DNA of 64,000 bases from positions 753,013 through 817,012 of the forward strand of contig NW_020313255.1 in the NCBI RefSeq assembly GCF_003265705.1, written 5' to 3'. The position numbers and the translations under genes are program-made. Every line of letters starts with the position of its first letter. Positions within the stretch are counted from its first letter, which is position 1. This document shows, piece after piece, positions 33,843 through 45,312 of the stretch. Source of the DNA: Callorhinus ursinus. Lineage: Eukaryota; Chordata; Mammalia; Carnivora; Otariidae. The notes beneath the pieces are model-generated. The model saw only the letters and a program-made list of their open reading frames with translations, searched no databases and was not told the origin of the DNA.

Positions 33843-36004
33843 AGGACAGGTGTGATCAGAGCTGGGGAGAAGCAGCAGGTGTGGGTGGGTGACTGGGTGT
33901 TGGGGGCCCCCAGGACCTTCTGGCCCCAGGCCCAGCCTCCCTGCCCCTTCCTGCTCCTCCTGGGTGGAGGGGCAGGTGGCCTGCTGCCCCTGGCTTCCTG
34001 TTCTCAGAAGTGGCCACCGCAGGTGGGGCTGGTGACAAGGGCCTTCCTTCCTCTGCCACAGATGGTGAAGGAACAGTGGTGATGGAGATAAACAAGCCAT
34101 GGGCCTCCTGCCTGTGGGGAAGCTGCCGGGGCAGGGTCTCCCAGGTGGGCTCAGTGGAGGTGCTGGCCCTGTGGCCAGAAGCCCTCCGGAGGTCAGCCAT
34201 CTCTGCACGCCAGGACCAGAGCCCGGGGTTGCTGTCCACACTGAACCGGGCAGGGTTGCCCTGTGTGATTGTGCAGGTTGGGCACTGCTCACGGGACTGC
34301 AGGCTGTTTGTGCAGATGCCCTGCCTGCAGGAGGCATCTTCCTACGGCGCGTTCTAGAGCGGCTTAAACCCGGCGTGGCACCCCGAGTCCTCTGCTGGCC
34401 TGCGCCTGCTCCCCGCAGCCTCATCCTGCACGGCTCCTCGCCGTCCCCCACGCCCACCTTCCATGCTCTCAGCCGGGTCTCACTTTCCGGGCGGGTAGGT
34501 CATGCTGGCTCTGCAACCTCTGGGACATCGCTCCCCCCCTCCCCCGGACTGCGGTGCTGAGTGAGCTGGGCCTCTGGGCAGGGCCCAGCACATCCAAGGC
34601 CCTGAGGACAGCCCCTGGCCTGGGTCCCCAAGGCCCCCTCCCACCATCCTGTGGGGAACAGAGCCCAGATTTTCTGTACAGGGGCCTGGGCATCCCCACG
34701 CCCTAACCCGGGAGGTGCCTGCCCAGCCACAGGTGTATAGCCTGCCCCGTCCCTCAGGGACATCTCTGCTCCTGCGGCTGCTCGGCCTCCACGCCAAGTC
34801 ATGCTGGCCTTTGGGAAACAGGACATGCACCACTTCTTCCCGGGAGTCCCCTGGGGTTCCTGGCTAGAGCCCGTGTCTCCCCCAGGGTTGCGGGAGTCCC
34901 GAGGGGCCTCTGGGGGGGCCTAGCTGGGCTCTCAAGACATTTGAAGCCCAGGAGACACGGGAGGCCCTTGGCCAGGGTCCCGCTATGAGGCAGCCGCGCT
35001 CACTGATCCCGCTGGGCTCTCGGGCCTGCCCAGCCCATCCTCCCAGGCAGCTCAGAGAGCGGGCACTTGCCCGGGCAGGGCCTCTGCCTCTGGCAGCTCC
35101 GAGGATGGCACTCCTATCCCCCTGCTGGCTCATGCCCCCTCAGGGGTCAGCATTCGGGGAGGTGCCCACCCACATGTCACACCCACCTGGCTCTGGGCCC
35201 CCTCTTCCTCCCTCCTTGTCTCCAGCGAACCAGGGATGCATACAGGACCCGGCATCACTCACAGGACACAGAGACCAGACCTCAGTGCCCCCAGGCCCCG
35301 AGAGACCACCGAGGAGGCAGTGGCCCTCTGTCCTCCCCTCCTGTTGGGGATGGGGGCTCTCGAGGGGCTCCGGTGCCGCTCAGGCTCGCACATCTGGCCC
35401 CAAGGGCCAGCACAGCTCAGACTTCAGTGACCCTGACCGGGGGGAAATGCTCTGGCGACTGGGCTCTCTGCAGACCCTCGCTGGCCGAGCTGCCCGGCTC
35501 AGCCTCCTGGGGGAGACACGTGCTGAGCACCTGCTGAATGCAGCTCCTTGCTGCTTAAGGGGTGGAGGGGAGGCTGAGGGAGCTGCAGCCAGGGGCCAGG
35601 TCTGGAGGGGCCCGAGATGGCAGTGGTGTCTCCAGGCCAGCTCCAGGAAGGGGCAGGGTTGGGGCTGACCTCCTCTGGGCACGAGGAGGGTGGGGGCTTG
35701 CTGGTACTCACACCCCGGTCACCTGCCACACGGGCCTCCTCAGTTCGGGATTTTCTCACGCTCGGATCTGGCATGGGGGAGCGGGCCAGGCTGGGACATG
35801 TCCTCCCGATCCCAGGAAGGTGGGCGAGGCTTTCCTCTGGGCCCCGGGGGCAGGGGCCGATGCAAGTCCAGACGCGGCCTGGGGCGGCGGGGTTGGGGGG
35901 GGCCCGGCTTGCAACACCGGCTGAGCAGCTGCCCGGGCCAGCCCCCACGGGCACGCGTCCCGGCCCGCCCTGACACCCACCCCCACGAGCCTGGGAGGGG
36001 AGAG

Positions 36005-36170
36005 AGAGTGGTTCCCAGCCTTCTGAGATTGGATCCGGGGACACAGGCCAAGGCCCTGCCCCTCTCTGGGCCTCAGTTTCTCCCCTTTAAAACTGAGGCT
36101 CATCAAGGCCAGTGGGGCACCTCCACAGGGTGATGTATGCACCTGGCTCAGCACCTCGTCAGAGCCTGCA
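36005..36170 (+). repeat. MIR fragment
   Basis: 'tgggcctcagtttctcccc', 'tttaaaactgaggctcatc', 'agggtgatgtatgcacctgg' and 'ctcagcacct' match MIR in order. Confidence 0.65.
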
Positions 36171-37204
36171 CTGTGCTCACCTTGCTGACCTCAGAGATAC
36201 CCTCCGGAGAGCGGGATGCTGGGGTCGCCACCCCATGCTGTGGGGACGCTCCAACAAGAAAACCCCATGCATAAGGCCTTCATCCATCCTGGCTTTGCCT
36301 TTGGGACAGAAAGTTAGGAAACCCTAAGGGTCCCTTTCTGATGGGCTGGGGGGATAGAGGCCTGTAGCCCCCGATTCCTGGGCCTCATCCAACCCCAGGC
36401 CAGGACGTGGGATCTGTCTGGCTAGTGCTGGTGGAGTTGACCCCACCAGTGGGGCCCCTGCCCCAGTCACCAGCCAGTCCTTCAGAAGCAGCCGACCCTT
36501 CTGCTGAGAGACCATGATCCCTGAGCAAATCCATTGCACTTGAGGTCAGGATGGCCCGTAGTTCTCTGTGTACCCCACCAGGTCCTGGGGTGGGTCTGTG
36601 GTTTTAAAGACCAACAGGCTCCTCTCTGGGCACCACCCCTGAGGGGCTAGTGGGGACCCAGGCCAGTGGCAGCCATCTGTGAGCCCCTGGCCTCTCAGAT
36701 TTGGTGTAGTGGTATATGGGACAGACTGGAGGGGCACAGTAGACAGATCCTCCCTGTTCTGGTATCATATGGGGAATCTGAGGCCTGGGGAAGTGCAGGC
36801 CCACGGCTGCGTTCATGAGCCAGGCTGAGCCGCCTGGGGAAGCACTTGGCCATTCTGGCCTTGGTCTTCAGGCTCCCGTTGTGCTCCATCTCATCTGCCC
36901 CTCACTGGGCAGGAAGGTGGGCACTAGGGTGCAGGGCTCTGGGAAAGGGACCCCACAGGCTAGGAGCTGCTTCTGCAAGTCTTGGGCTGCTGTCAGAGGC
37001 TGGGGGGGCGGTGAGATGTGGGTCCCCTGGGAGGCAGCCCCTCGACACCCCACTGCTCTCCGGCAACTCCCCAGGCAGGCGTGGGAATGTGACTAGCAGG
37101 AACAGGCTTCTCCCCCGGGAATCAGCTGCTGGGCGCCGGCCAAGAATGCTCGGATCCAAAGAGGAAGCAAAGTGCCACTACAGCCACTCGACAAGAGCCG
37201 CTGG

Positions 37205-37450
37205 GGGCACAGACTGATCCTAGGCCAAGACCCGATCCCAGCCACATACTGAGTTGTCACCCCAGGACCACAGTCATGGGCTGATTCCTGATCCCAGTTA
37301 CAATTTGACTTATCACCCCAGTCACAGACTGAGCCCCGACCTTGGCCTGAGCTGAGTCTTGATCCAAGTCACAGACTGATCCTTAGTCCCAGCTGTGGAC
37401 TGAGCCCTGACTCCCAGCAGACTGGCTCCTGTTCTCAGGTACAGACAGAC
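37205..37450 (+). repeat. Degenerate ~24-bp tandem array
   Basis: A recurring unit of about 24-26 bp of the form CACAGACTGATCC..GA.CCCAG can be followed through about nine steps, for example 'cacagactgatcctaggc', 'cacatactgagttgtcaccc', 'tacaatttgacttatcaccc', 'cacagactgagccccgacc', 'cacagactgatccttagtcc' and 'tgtggactgagccctgact'. Units are strongly diverged, so this is an old minisatellite. Confidence 0.75.
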
Positions 37451-38064
37451 CCTGGCTCCAAATGGAGCTCCAGCCCCATGTCTGCGTATCTCAGCTGCTC
37501 CTTCGGCCCCCATCCCTGGCTCTTTGTGTTCCCCGCCCCCCGGCCGAGACCTCCCTGGGCTGCATTAGCAGAGGCCAAGCCCTAGCATCTGGAAGGTGAC
37601 AGTCTAGTCTGCTGGGTGTGTGTTCCCTCCTGGTCCTGCACTTTCAGAGGGGACTCAGGCCAGCTAGAATGAAGCACAGAGGGGAGACCAGAGTGCAGGG
37701 CTGGCTGGTGTGCGGGTGGGAGGCTTGGTCACCCTGGTGGGACCCGCTGTTTGCTAAGAATTCACTGTGTGTCAGCATGTCACCTCCACCAGGCTGTCTT
37801 CCCAGCCGGCACTGAAAGGTAGAGAGTGCCCTCCCCACTCTGTGGGAGAGGAACCTGGGTCAGGGACAGGGTCAGTGCTTTGTGAATGTGCACATCACGT
37901 GATCCAGTCAGTGTGACGAAGCCCCGCTTGCGGGAGACAGACCTCAGCCGGGGCCCGAAGACACCTGCGGTGGAGCAGGGCTGCCTGGGGTGGGTGGGGT
38001 GCCTTCAGGGGAGGGAGATGCAACCAGACACCCCCCCGCTGGGAAGTCCCGGTCCCTGGGCGGC

Positions 38065-38095
38065 GGGGGGGGGGGGGGGTGGGGGGGTCGGGGGT
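38065..38095 (+). repeat. Poly-G tract
   Basis: Fifteen consecutive Gs (38,065-38,079), a T, seven more Gs and a further G run. It is quadruplex-prone, and its exact length is uncertain. Confidence 0.75.
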
Positions 38096-39459
38096 GGTCA
38101 GCCTGGGCTCTTAGGTCCCTGTGGCCACCAGCTCCAGCTCCCTGGGCCTCCCGGGGTCCAGGCTGGGAATCCTGCGCTTGGGGGAAAGAAGCTGTTATTT
38201 GCGGCTCTAATCTCTGTGCCTTACCGCTGCCTGTTTGCCCATCGAGAGTTCAAACACAGCAGAGGTCACAGGGGTTGTGGGGAGGGGCTGACGATATTTG
38301 CTCTGCTTCTCCCAGCGACATGACAAATAGCAAGGAGCGTCTTGGCTTGGAGGGATCTCCCGCGGGCACCAGATGCCAGGTGGTGTGCCTGCAGTGTTGA
38401 CATTCCCCGGATCCAAGGTTGGCTTCCGATAGCGTTGGCGAGGGCGCGGCCAGAGGGGCTCTTTCTCATAGGAAAGCCCTGAGAAATGGCTGCGCCCCGC
38501 GCGTTCCCAGCCCACACCTGCGCGCTGGGAAAATCCGCCCACAGCGTCCAGGGCCTGGCCGGCCCTCCGTCCCCGGGCCTCCGTTCCCAGCCCTCCGTCC
38601 CAGCCCCTTCCCCTGGGCTGCCGCCAGCAGTGCCCCTGGAGGAGGCCTGGCCCAGCCCGGCTCAGTGCTCATCCAGGGCTCCAAGCTCAGCCGAAGTGGG
38701 CAGTGCACTCTGGGGTCTAAGGCGCTGGAATGTTCCGGGAGCCTTGGCCGCGTGGAACTTGTGTGGCCTGTTTCCCCAGCTGTTAAATGGGGTTTTGGGG
38801 GCCCCACGTCACAGAGGTGTGGGGAGACTGAGCCCAGCGGGCCCTCGTCCATCTCCCCACGACGGGCTGCCCCAGCCCTGTGCATGAGTGTGGGTGGGCC
38901 TGCCCTCTCCCCGAGGCACACTCGGCGGGCCAGCACCCAGCCATGCCCCAGCTGCTTTTCCTCCTGGGTTTATTGGGGTTTAATCAGCATCACCCAGTTT
39001 ACGTGGCCTCTGGGTCGCTTCAAGCCCTCCCTGGGCCCCCAGAGCTCCCGGAGGCCGAGGGGGCCCGGCTCAAACGCTTTAGCCCTGAGGGAGCCACAGG
39101 GAGTCGGGGAGCCGCCTGTTAGGCCCACTGCTCTCAGGGCCTCAGGGGGCAGCTGGGCCCGCACGGGGCTGTCGCTGGTCCAGCTGGCACCGCGTGGAGC
39201 TCGGGCCAGGCTCACAGGTCTGGGCAAGCATTCCCGTTCCAGGTCAGGGCACCAGTGTGGCCAGCGTGGCCGGCGTGGGGCTGGGCAGCTCAGGACCAGG
39301 GTGGCAGCGAGACCTGGGGACTTGGCCTTCCCGGGCTCCTACCTCCGTAAAAACCAGAAACAGGGAAGATGAGATTTTACGGCTGCATTGGTCTAAAGAC
39401 AAATATATTAATATTATATGTGAAAGCATTTTCTTGTTCTAAATGTTTCATTTTTTCCT

Positions 39460-39675
39460 CCTGATTTTATTTTAAAGATTTATTTATTTTAGAGAGACAA
39501 AGAATGGCTGGAGGGGCAGGGGGAGAGAATCTTCAGGCAGACGCCCCACTGAGCGTGGAGTGACAAGGAGACGCTGGGACTCAGGCTCACCATCCATGAG
39601 ATGGCGACCTGAGCCGAAATCAAGCGTCAGACACAACCGACTGAGCCACCCAGGTGCCCCTCACCTGATTTTATT
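39460..39675 (-). mobile_element. Can-SINE (SINEC), antisense, with TSD
   Basis: Read on the plus strand the element starts with its reversed tail (tttaaagatttatttatttt), then a GA-rich body, and ends with the reversed head 'gactgagccacccaggtgcc'. A 12-bp duplication CCTGATTTTATT flanks it exactly at 39,460-39,471 and 39,664-39,675. The head derives from a tRNA and would carry pol III A/B boxes. It is moderately diverged. Confidence 0.92.
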
Positions 39676-39855
39676 GTTTATTTATTTATTTTTTAGATTT
39701 TACTTACTTATTTGACAGAGAAAGAGAGAGAGAGCAAGAGCACACAAGCAGGGGGGAGAGGCAGTGGCAGAGGGAGAAGCAGGCTCCCCGCTGAGCAGGG
39801 AGCCCGATGCGGGGCTCGATCCCGGGACCCGGAGATCATGACCTGAGCCGAAGGG
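39676..39855 (-). mobile_element. Can-SINE (SINEC), antisense, head truncated
   Basis: Reversed tail 'tttagattttacttactta', (GA)n, then 'gggagcccgatgcggggctc', 'gatcccgggacccggagatc' and 'atgacctgagccgaagg', where it stops. The last ~35 bp carrying the tRNA-like head are missing. It lies directly next to the upstream SINE and looks younger (close to consensus). Because the head is absent, a pol III start is not expected. Confidence 0.88.
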
Positions 39856-41527
39856 GACTCTCCCTCCCCTCTCCTGCTTACACTGAGCCCCTGAAAGTCT
39901 CTTGGGCCCTAGTCCTTGGGCCTGATGGAGGAGTCTGCCGCTGGGGACTTGGGGGCCCAGAGGAGGGGCCTGACCCGGGCTGCGGGTCAGGGAAGCAGCT
40001 GAGAAGATGTGACACCAGCGCCGAGACCCACACTGGAGAGGAGCCAGCCAGGGAGGGGGGAAGAGGAGAGGCAAGAGGGGCTGCTAGAGGTGGGCAGAGC
40101 CTGGGCGTCCAGGCAGCCTCGAGATAAGGAGGCTGAGGTGGGGCCTGTGAGGGTAGGGCCTCGGGGAGCCGTCCTCCGGGGCTGGGGTTGGGTGGGGGCT
40201 GTGGGATGAACACAGGGGATGCAGGGGGCTTAAGCAGGAGGCTGCTGGACAAGTGGGGGTGGGGGTGAGGTGAGGCTGGGAGGCTGGTCACAAACCTGAC
40301 GTCGGGGTGTGGGAGATGCGGCAGGGGTCCCAGCAGGAAAGAGAGAGATCAGGAGGCTGGCTTCGCCCCAGGCCTCAGTTTCCCCGCCTGCACAATGAAA
40401 CATTGGGCTAGATGGGCTCCAGGGAGGTTTCTGATGGCCCACGGAAGGATCCGGGGCCCTGGGGGAAAGGCGGGAGTTACTTAGCTTGAGGGGTCTTCGC
40501 CCAGCATTCCAGGAGGAAGATGGGGTGAGGGTGGGGGCGGGGAGGTTCCCTCCCCTCCCCCCGCACTGAGGCTTCCCAGCCACAGAGCTCTGCCCACCCT
40601 CCTGGGGCTGGCTGCCCCGGGACCAGCAGCCCACCTGATCCCCCCAGTGCAAGCGCCTCCCCTCCCCCTCTCCGGCTCCCTTGGCCAAACCGCCATCCAT
40701 CAGGCTGGCAACACCTGCCGCTCTCCACGCTCCCACGTTCCGCTGCCTGCCCTGCCTCCCGCTGGACTCAGGGGACCACAGGCACCCAGCGGCCCCTCGA
40801 GGACCCGGAGGCAGGGCTGCCCAGGCCTGCAGGCCGTGGCTCTCTGTCCTGTTAACCCCAGGGAGATCCCCCAACCAGAATACTTCCCAGCAGGAGCCTG
40901 GCCCTGCACAGCCTGAGCTGGAATTGCCATCCCGTTTCACAGATGAGAAACCTAGGGCACTCCCAGGCTCCCCTCCCCTCAGCTTTGCACCTGCAGGGGA
41001 GAGGAATACAGGTGGGAGAGGGCCGGATAGACGGGGGCACTGTGGGTTCACTGACAGGGGCTGGGGGAGCCGGACAGGCCGGGAGGGTCTGTGCCTGGTT
41101 CAAGGCTGTCTGTTGCGGGGTTCCCTGTGTCCTGCTGGGGGGACCCTGGGGGCTAGCCCAGGCACTGCCCTAACCAGCTTCCTACTCTGTACCTCAGTTT
41201 TCCGGGCAGCACCAAGACATGTGGCATCCCTGACCCTAAGCACAGCCTGGACGACCAGGAGACCGGCCCCTGGGACGAGACCTCGGAAGCTTTCCAGCAG
41301 CTTCTTTCTGGGCGAACAAAGGCCCTGCTGGCCATATGCCGCTGCTCTGATTTGTTTGGGCTGGGACAGCCGTGACGGGCGTAGCCCACCCCGCCCACCG
41401 TCACTCAACACAAGCACTCCTGAGCCTGTGGGGGCCTCCCTACTCAGGGCTCCCACACCCCCAAACTCCCCCCACCCGGCCAGGCTCCCTCCCAGGCTGC
41501 CTGTGGGTGGGAATCCACACCGGGGCC

Positions 41528-41549
41528 GGGGGGGGGGGGGGGGGGGGGG
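41528..41549 (+). repeat. Poly-G homopolymer (22 G)
   Basis: Twenty-two consecutive Gs, preceded by GGGG-CC. It is quadruplex-prone and a likely length error. Confidence 0.8.
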
Positions 41550-42094
41550 CGTCTCAGCTCAGCGGCCAGGGCGAGAAGTCTAGCGGATCCACTGCCCTGC
41601 TCCAGCCCTGGAGAGGGGAGGGCAAGTGTTGGCTCCCTGAGGCGTGGCCTCCTCCCCAGGGCCCCCACCCCACATCCCTCCCCCAGGGACAAAGCCGCCC
41701 ATAGCAGAGTGGGGCTCCCACCTGCTCTGCCCTCCCCTCCTGAGCCCTAAGCCCCAGACTCCTCCCTGTTCCCCTGCCCTGCTCTTCCCTGGCTGGATGG
41801 GGTCCCACTGCTCCCCTACCCCAGCCCGGAGGAGGGGAAGGTCCCATGCCCTGTCCCCCATTGCAGGACCACTCGGTGGTGTCTGAGCCTCTCACCTGGC
41901 AGGTGCACCCTCAGTCTTTGTCACCAGGCCCCGCCCCTCCCAGCCTCCCCCCAGCCCCCCGCCTCCCCCCAGGGTGATTAATAAAAGACTATGGGACGTG
42001 AAAACAGCTCAGTGAGGCCTGGAAGTGCCCCGACACTTCAGACCAGCTCTTAAGGCTCAGTCCCCGGTCCAGAGGAACCAGTCCCCAGTCTCTT

Positions 42095-42153
42095 CCTTCC
42101 CCTAACCCCCCCCTGCACCTGCCCTCAGGATCTGTTCCCCAAGCTCCTGACGC
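42095..42153 (+). repeat. Dispersed direct repeat, unit A
   Basis: This 59-bp segment of unique DNA aligns without gaps to 43,085-43,143 (51 of 59 identical by eye count). The best-matched part is 'ctgttccccaagctcctgac'. Confidence 0.75.
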
Positions 42154-42218
42154 CACCTACCGGGCCAAGTAGATGCTGCTGGGGCTGCACCTGCTCAACC
42201 ACTGATGCCCCAATGGGG

Positions 42219-42305
42219 GCTCCGGAGCGGGGAGGCGGGAGGGGGGGGCTCTGGACGGGAGGGGCTTGGGGGGGCTCCGGAGGGGAGGGGTTCCGGAGGG
42301 GATGG
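42219..42305 (+). repeat. Short G-rich tandem repeat
   Basis: A GGCTCCGGAGGGGAGG-like unit recurs imperfectly about four to five times ('gctccggagcggggagg', 'gctctggacgggagggg', 'gctccggaggggagggg', 'ttccggaggggatggg'). It is quadruplex-prone. Confidence 0.65.
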
Positions 42306-42354
42306 GCCTAAATGGGATGGATCAGAGAAGTCCTGTGAGAGCTTTGGGTACATG

Positions 42355-42384
42355 TACACACACACACACTTGCACACACACACA
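42355..42384 (+). repeat. Short (CA)n microsatellite
   Basis: Two CA runs interrupted by TTG (acacacacacac-ttg-cacacacacacac). Confidence 0.8.
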
Positions 42385-43084
42385 ACTATTCCTGGGCCAG
42401 AGCTGCCCACCCATCCCCTACTCCCCCACCACCAACCCCCCGACTCCTGAGGGCGGGCAGCTCAGATTCAGCTGCCCAATCCCAGAGGGCCTGCGAGGAT
42501 TGCCCTGGGGGTGGAATCCACGTGGCGTATGGAGACCCCAAGGTCTGGATGAGGGCAGAGCCTGGCGAGACAGCGACCCCTTGCTCTGGCAGTCTGAGGG
42601 GGGACCGGGAACCCTGGATTCCACATCTGGCTCCCCCCCGCCCACCGTGCAAGGGGAAGGGAACCCGAGACCCCTCTCCAGAGAAAGCCTGGTCCAGAGT
42701 CAGGACTGGGGCAAAGCGCAGACCTTCCCCCGCTGGGGACCCAGGCTGTGGGGCGGTGGGGGGGGGGGGGCAGACCGTGCTGAAGACTGCGGAAGAAGAA
42801 ATTCAACCCCAGAGAAGACGACGGAGGGGCAAGGATGAGAGCAGGTATGGCTGAGATACGAAATGCACAAGCAGTAGAGAAAGTTAGTGAAACCAAAAGC
42901 TGGTTACTTGAAAAGATCAGTAAAGCTGATGAATTTTCAGTTGGGCTGATCAAGGGGGACACAAATGGCCAATATCAGGAGTGAAGGAGGGGCATTACCT
43001 CACATCCTACAGACATTACAGGAATAATTCCCAACATTACTAGTAACCCGACAACCAGAAATCTGGCATCTGATTCCTGCAGAG

Positions 43085-43143
43085 CCCTCCCCTATCCCAC
43101 CTCTGCACCTGCCCACAGGGTCCGTTCCCCAAGCTCCTGATGC
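43085..43143 (+). repeat. Dispersed direct repeat, unit B (inside L1)
   Basis: This is a near-copy of 42,095-42,153, offset exactly 990 bp. It sits between L1-like sequence ending near 43,080 and text that resembles L1 again by 43,265, and is itself unlike L1 as I know it. See the matching finding. Confidence 0.7.
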
Positions 43144-44267
43144 TCCCTTCTCAGAAAGGGAAAAACTCCTGGAAAGATGCAAATGATGACAACAGGCACA
43201 GAAGGCACACATAATCGAACAGTGCTATGTCCACTACAGAGATTCCATGTATAAAGTCTTGCCACAAAGAAAATTCCTGGCCCAGAGGCTTCACTGGTGA
43301 ATGCAACCAAACACTCATGGGAGAAATATCAACTCTACACAGACTCTAAAAGAAAATATAATGAGGCCACGATATCCCAAGACCAAAATCAGACAAGATA
43401 TTACAAGAAGAGAAAATTATGGACCAATACCCCTCATATACATGAACAGAGAAATCTTTTAACAAAATAGTAAATTTAATCAAACAAGCTATAGAAAGGG
43501 TTCTACACCTTGACCAGGGGAGTTTATCCCAGGAATGCAAGGTTGGTTCAACGTCCTAAAACCAATCCATATAACCCACCATATTCATGGCTTCACCAAG
43601 AAAATCCATAGGATGTTCCCAACGGGTGAGTGAAAGCATTTGACAAAATTCAACACCATGCATGGTAAGAACTCTTAGCAAACTAGGAAGGGAAGGGAAC
43701 TTACTCAGTTTGATAAGAGCATCTATACAAAACTGATAGTTAGAGTCTTGATTCTCGGTGAGAAGCTGATGCTGACCTCAAGGCCAGGAGCAAGGCGGGG
43801 ACGTCCGCTCTCACCGCCTCTGTTTGACCTAGTACGGGAGGTCTCAGCCATGGCGAGGAAGCAAGAACAGGAGATGGAAGACATGATCCTATAGGTAGAT
43901 CCTTCTAAAATCACAAAAGCAGCTGTTAGAATAAGACAAACTAGCAAGGTGGGGGGGCAAAGGGTCAATTTAGAAAAATGAATTACATTTCTATTGGCTA
44001 ATAATGAAGCACTGGAAAGTGACATTTTAAAAAACTTACAATAACATCAAGACATCAAATACATAGGAACTAAAATAATGAGAAAAAAAAAACAAGCCAG
44101 AAGAATTCAAATAGGAAACTTTGCTGAGAGAAACTATGGAAGGCCTGAGATCTCAGAGAGATTAGAAAACTTGGTATTTCTAAGAGACTGATTCTCTCTG
44201 AAATACTGTGTAGACTCACTGCAAATTCTATCAAAATCTCATCAGGCTTTTAAAAAGTCTTCAAAGA

Positions 44268-44465
44268 GGGGCACCTGGGTGGCTCAGTCGGTTGAGCATC
44301 TGACTCTTGGTTTCGGCTCCAGTCGTGACCTTGGGGTTGTGAGATTGGGCCCCATGTCAGACTCCACGCTCCATAGGGAGTCAGCTTGGGATTCTCTGTC
44401 TCCCTCTGTCGCCCCCCCAACTCACGCTTTCTCTCTCTAAAATAAATAAATTAATTTTAAAAAAT
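44268..44465 (+). mobile_element. Can-SINE (SINEC), sense
   Basis: The only sense-strand copy: head 'ggggcacctgggtggctcag', 'tcggttgagcatctgactct', a body ending in (CT)n and 'ctctctctaaaataaataaa', then A-rich. It is inserted in L1 ORF2. No clear target-site duplication was found. Confidence 0.93.
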
Positions 44466-45127
44466 GTTTGATGAGATGATTCTAATTTGAATTGGAATTG
44501 CAGAAAATTTGGAACAGCTGAGAGAATTTTGAAAAAGTAGACAAAGTTGAAGGACCTACATCATAAAGACCACCAAGCAATGGTTGTCAAGATAGCATGG
44601 TACTGGTGGAAGGGCAGATGAATGGGTTCGTGGAAAACAGAGTGAGGACTCCAGGAACAGACTGGCAAACACATGGTCAACTGATTTTCAAGATGCCAAG
44701 TCACCCCAGTGGGAAAGAAAATCTTTTAAACAAACGGTGCTGGAACCACTGGATATCCACACAGAAAAAAATTGGGCCTCAACTTCTATTCCCCTCTTTG
44801 CCCCAGAATGAAATTGAAGTGGATCATAAGCCTGAACATAAAACCCAGAACCTTCTAGGAAAAAAAAATAAGAAAAAATCTTCTCAAGCTTAGGGTAGGC
44901 AAAGATTTCTTTCAGGTCACAAAAGCACCAGCCATACAAGAAAAGAAATCAATAAATTGGTTCTCATCAAAGCAAAAATTTTCTACTCATCAGAAGATAC
45001 CACTAGCAAAATGAATAGGAAATCAGAAAACTGAGGGAATGTTCACAGCACAATCTTTGACAAAGGATTTGTGTTTGGAACATGTAAAGAGCACCGACAA
45101 ACAAAATACAGACAACCCAATTTTTTT

Positions 45128-45312
45128 AAGTGGGCAAAAATTTTTTTTTTTTATGATTTTGTTTATTTGACAGAGAGAGAGTGGCAGCAGAGGGAGAGGG
45201 AGAAGTGGACTCCCTGCTAAGCAGGGCTCCCATGGACCCTGGGATCATGACTTGAGCCGAAGGCAGATGCTTAACGGACTCAGCCACCCAGGTGCCCTAA
45301 GTGGGCAAAAAT
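45128..45312 (-). mobile_element. Can-SINE (SINEC), antisense, with exact 14-bp TSD
   Basis: The element body is 45,142-45,298, ending in 'ctcagccacccaggtgccc'. AAGTGGGCAAAAAT occurs at both 45,128-45,141 and 45,299-45,312. Removing the element restores continuous L1 sequence ('ttaagtgggcaaaaatattt'), so it inserted after the L1. Confidence 0.95.

Larger units (their letters stand above)
32801..39459. other. Unique GC-rich segment, no gene seen
   Basis: Mostly single-copy DNA with a poly-C tract (33,112), a p53-type site (33,820), a MIR (36,005) and a degenerate tandem array (37,205), listed separately. AT-richer unique islands lie at about 38,175-38,330 (with 'ctaatct' and 'acgatatttg') and 38,960-39,005 (GTTTATT and TTTAATC), and might be conserved non-coding elements. 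No exon is recognised. Confidence 0.45.
39856..42814. other. Unique GC-rich segment, no gene seen
   Basis: Single-copy DNA with a MIR core at 40,365-40,440 ('cctcagtttccccgcctgca') and an antisense MIR scrap at 40,925-40,965. A unique AT-richer patch with 'gtgattaataaaagactatg' lies near 41,975. Open frames up to 300 codons (40,681-41,583 +) have no domain. Confidence 0.5.

Noticed and set aside
38419..39372. Open frames of about 300 codons (also 40,681-41,583 and 61,483-62,349)
   Set aside because: Same composition argument. The 61,483-62,349 frame crosses an L1 fragment.
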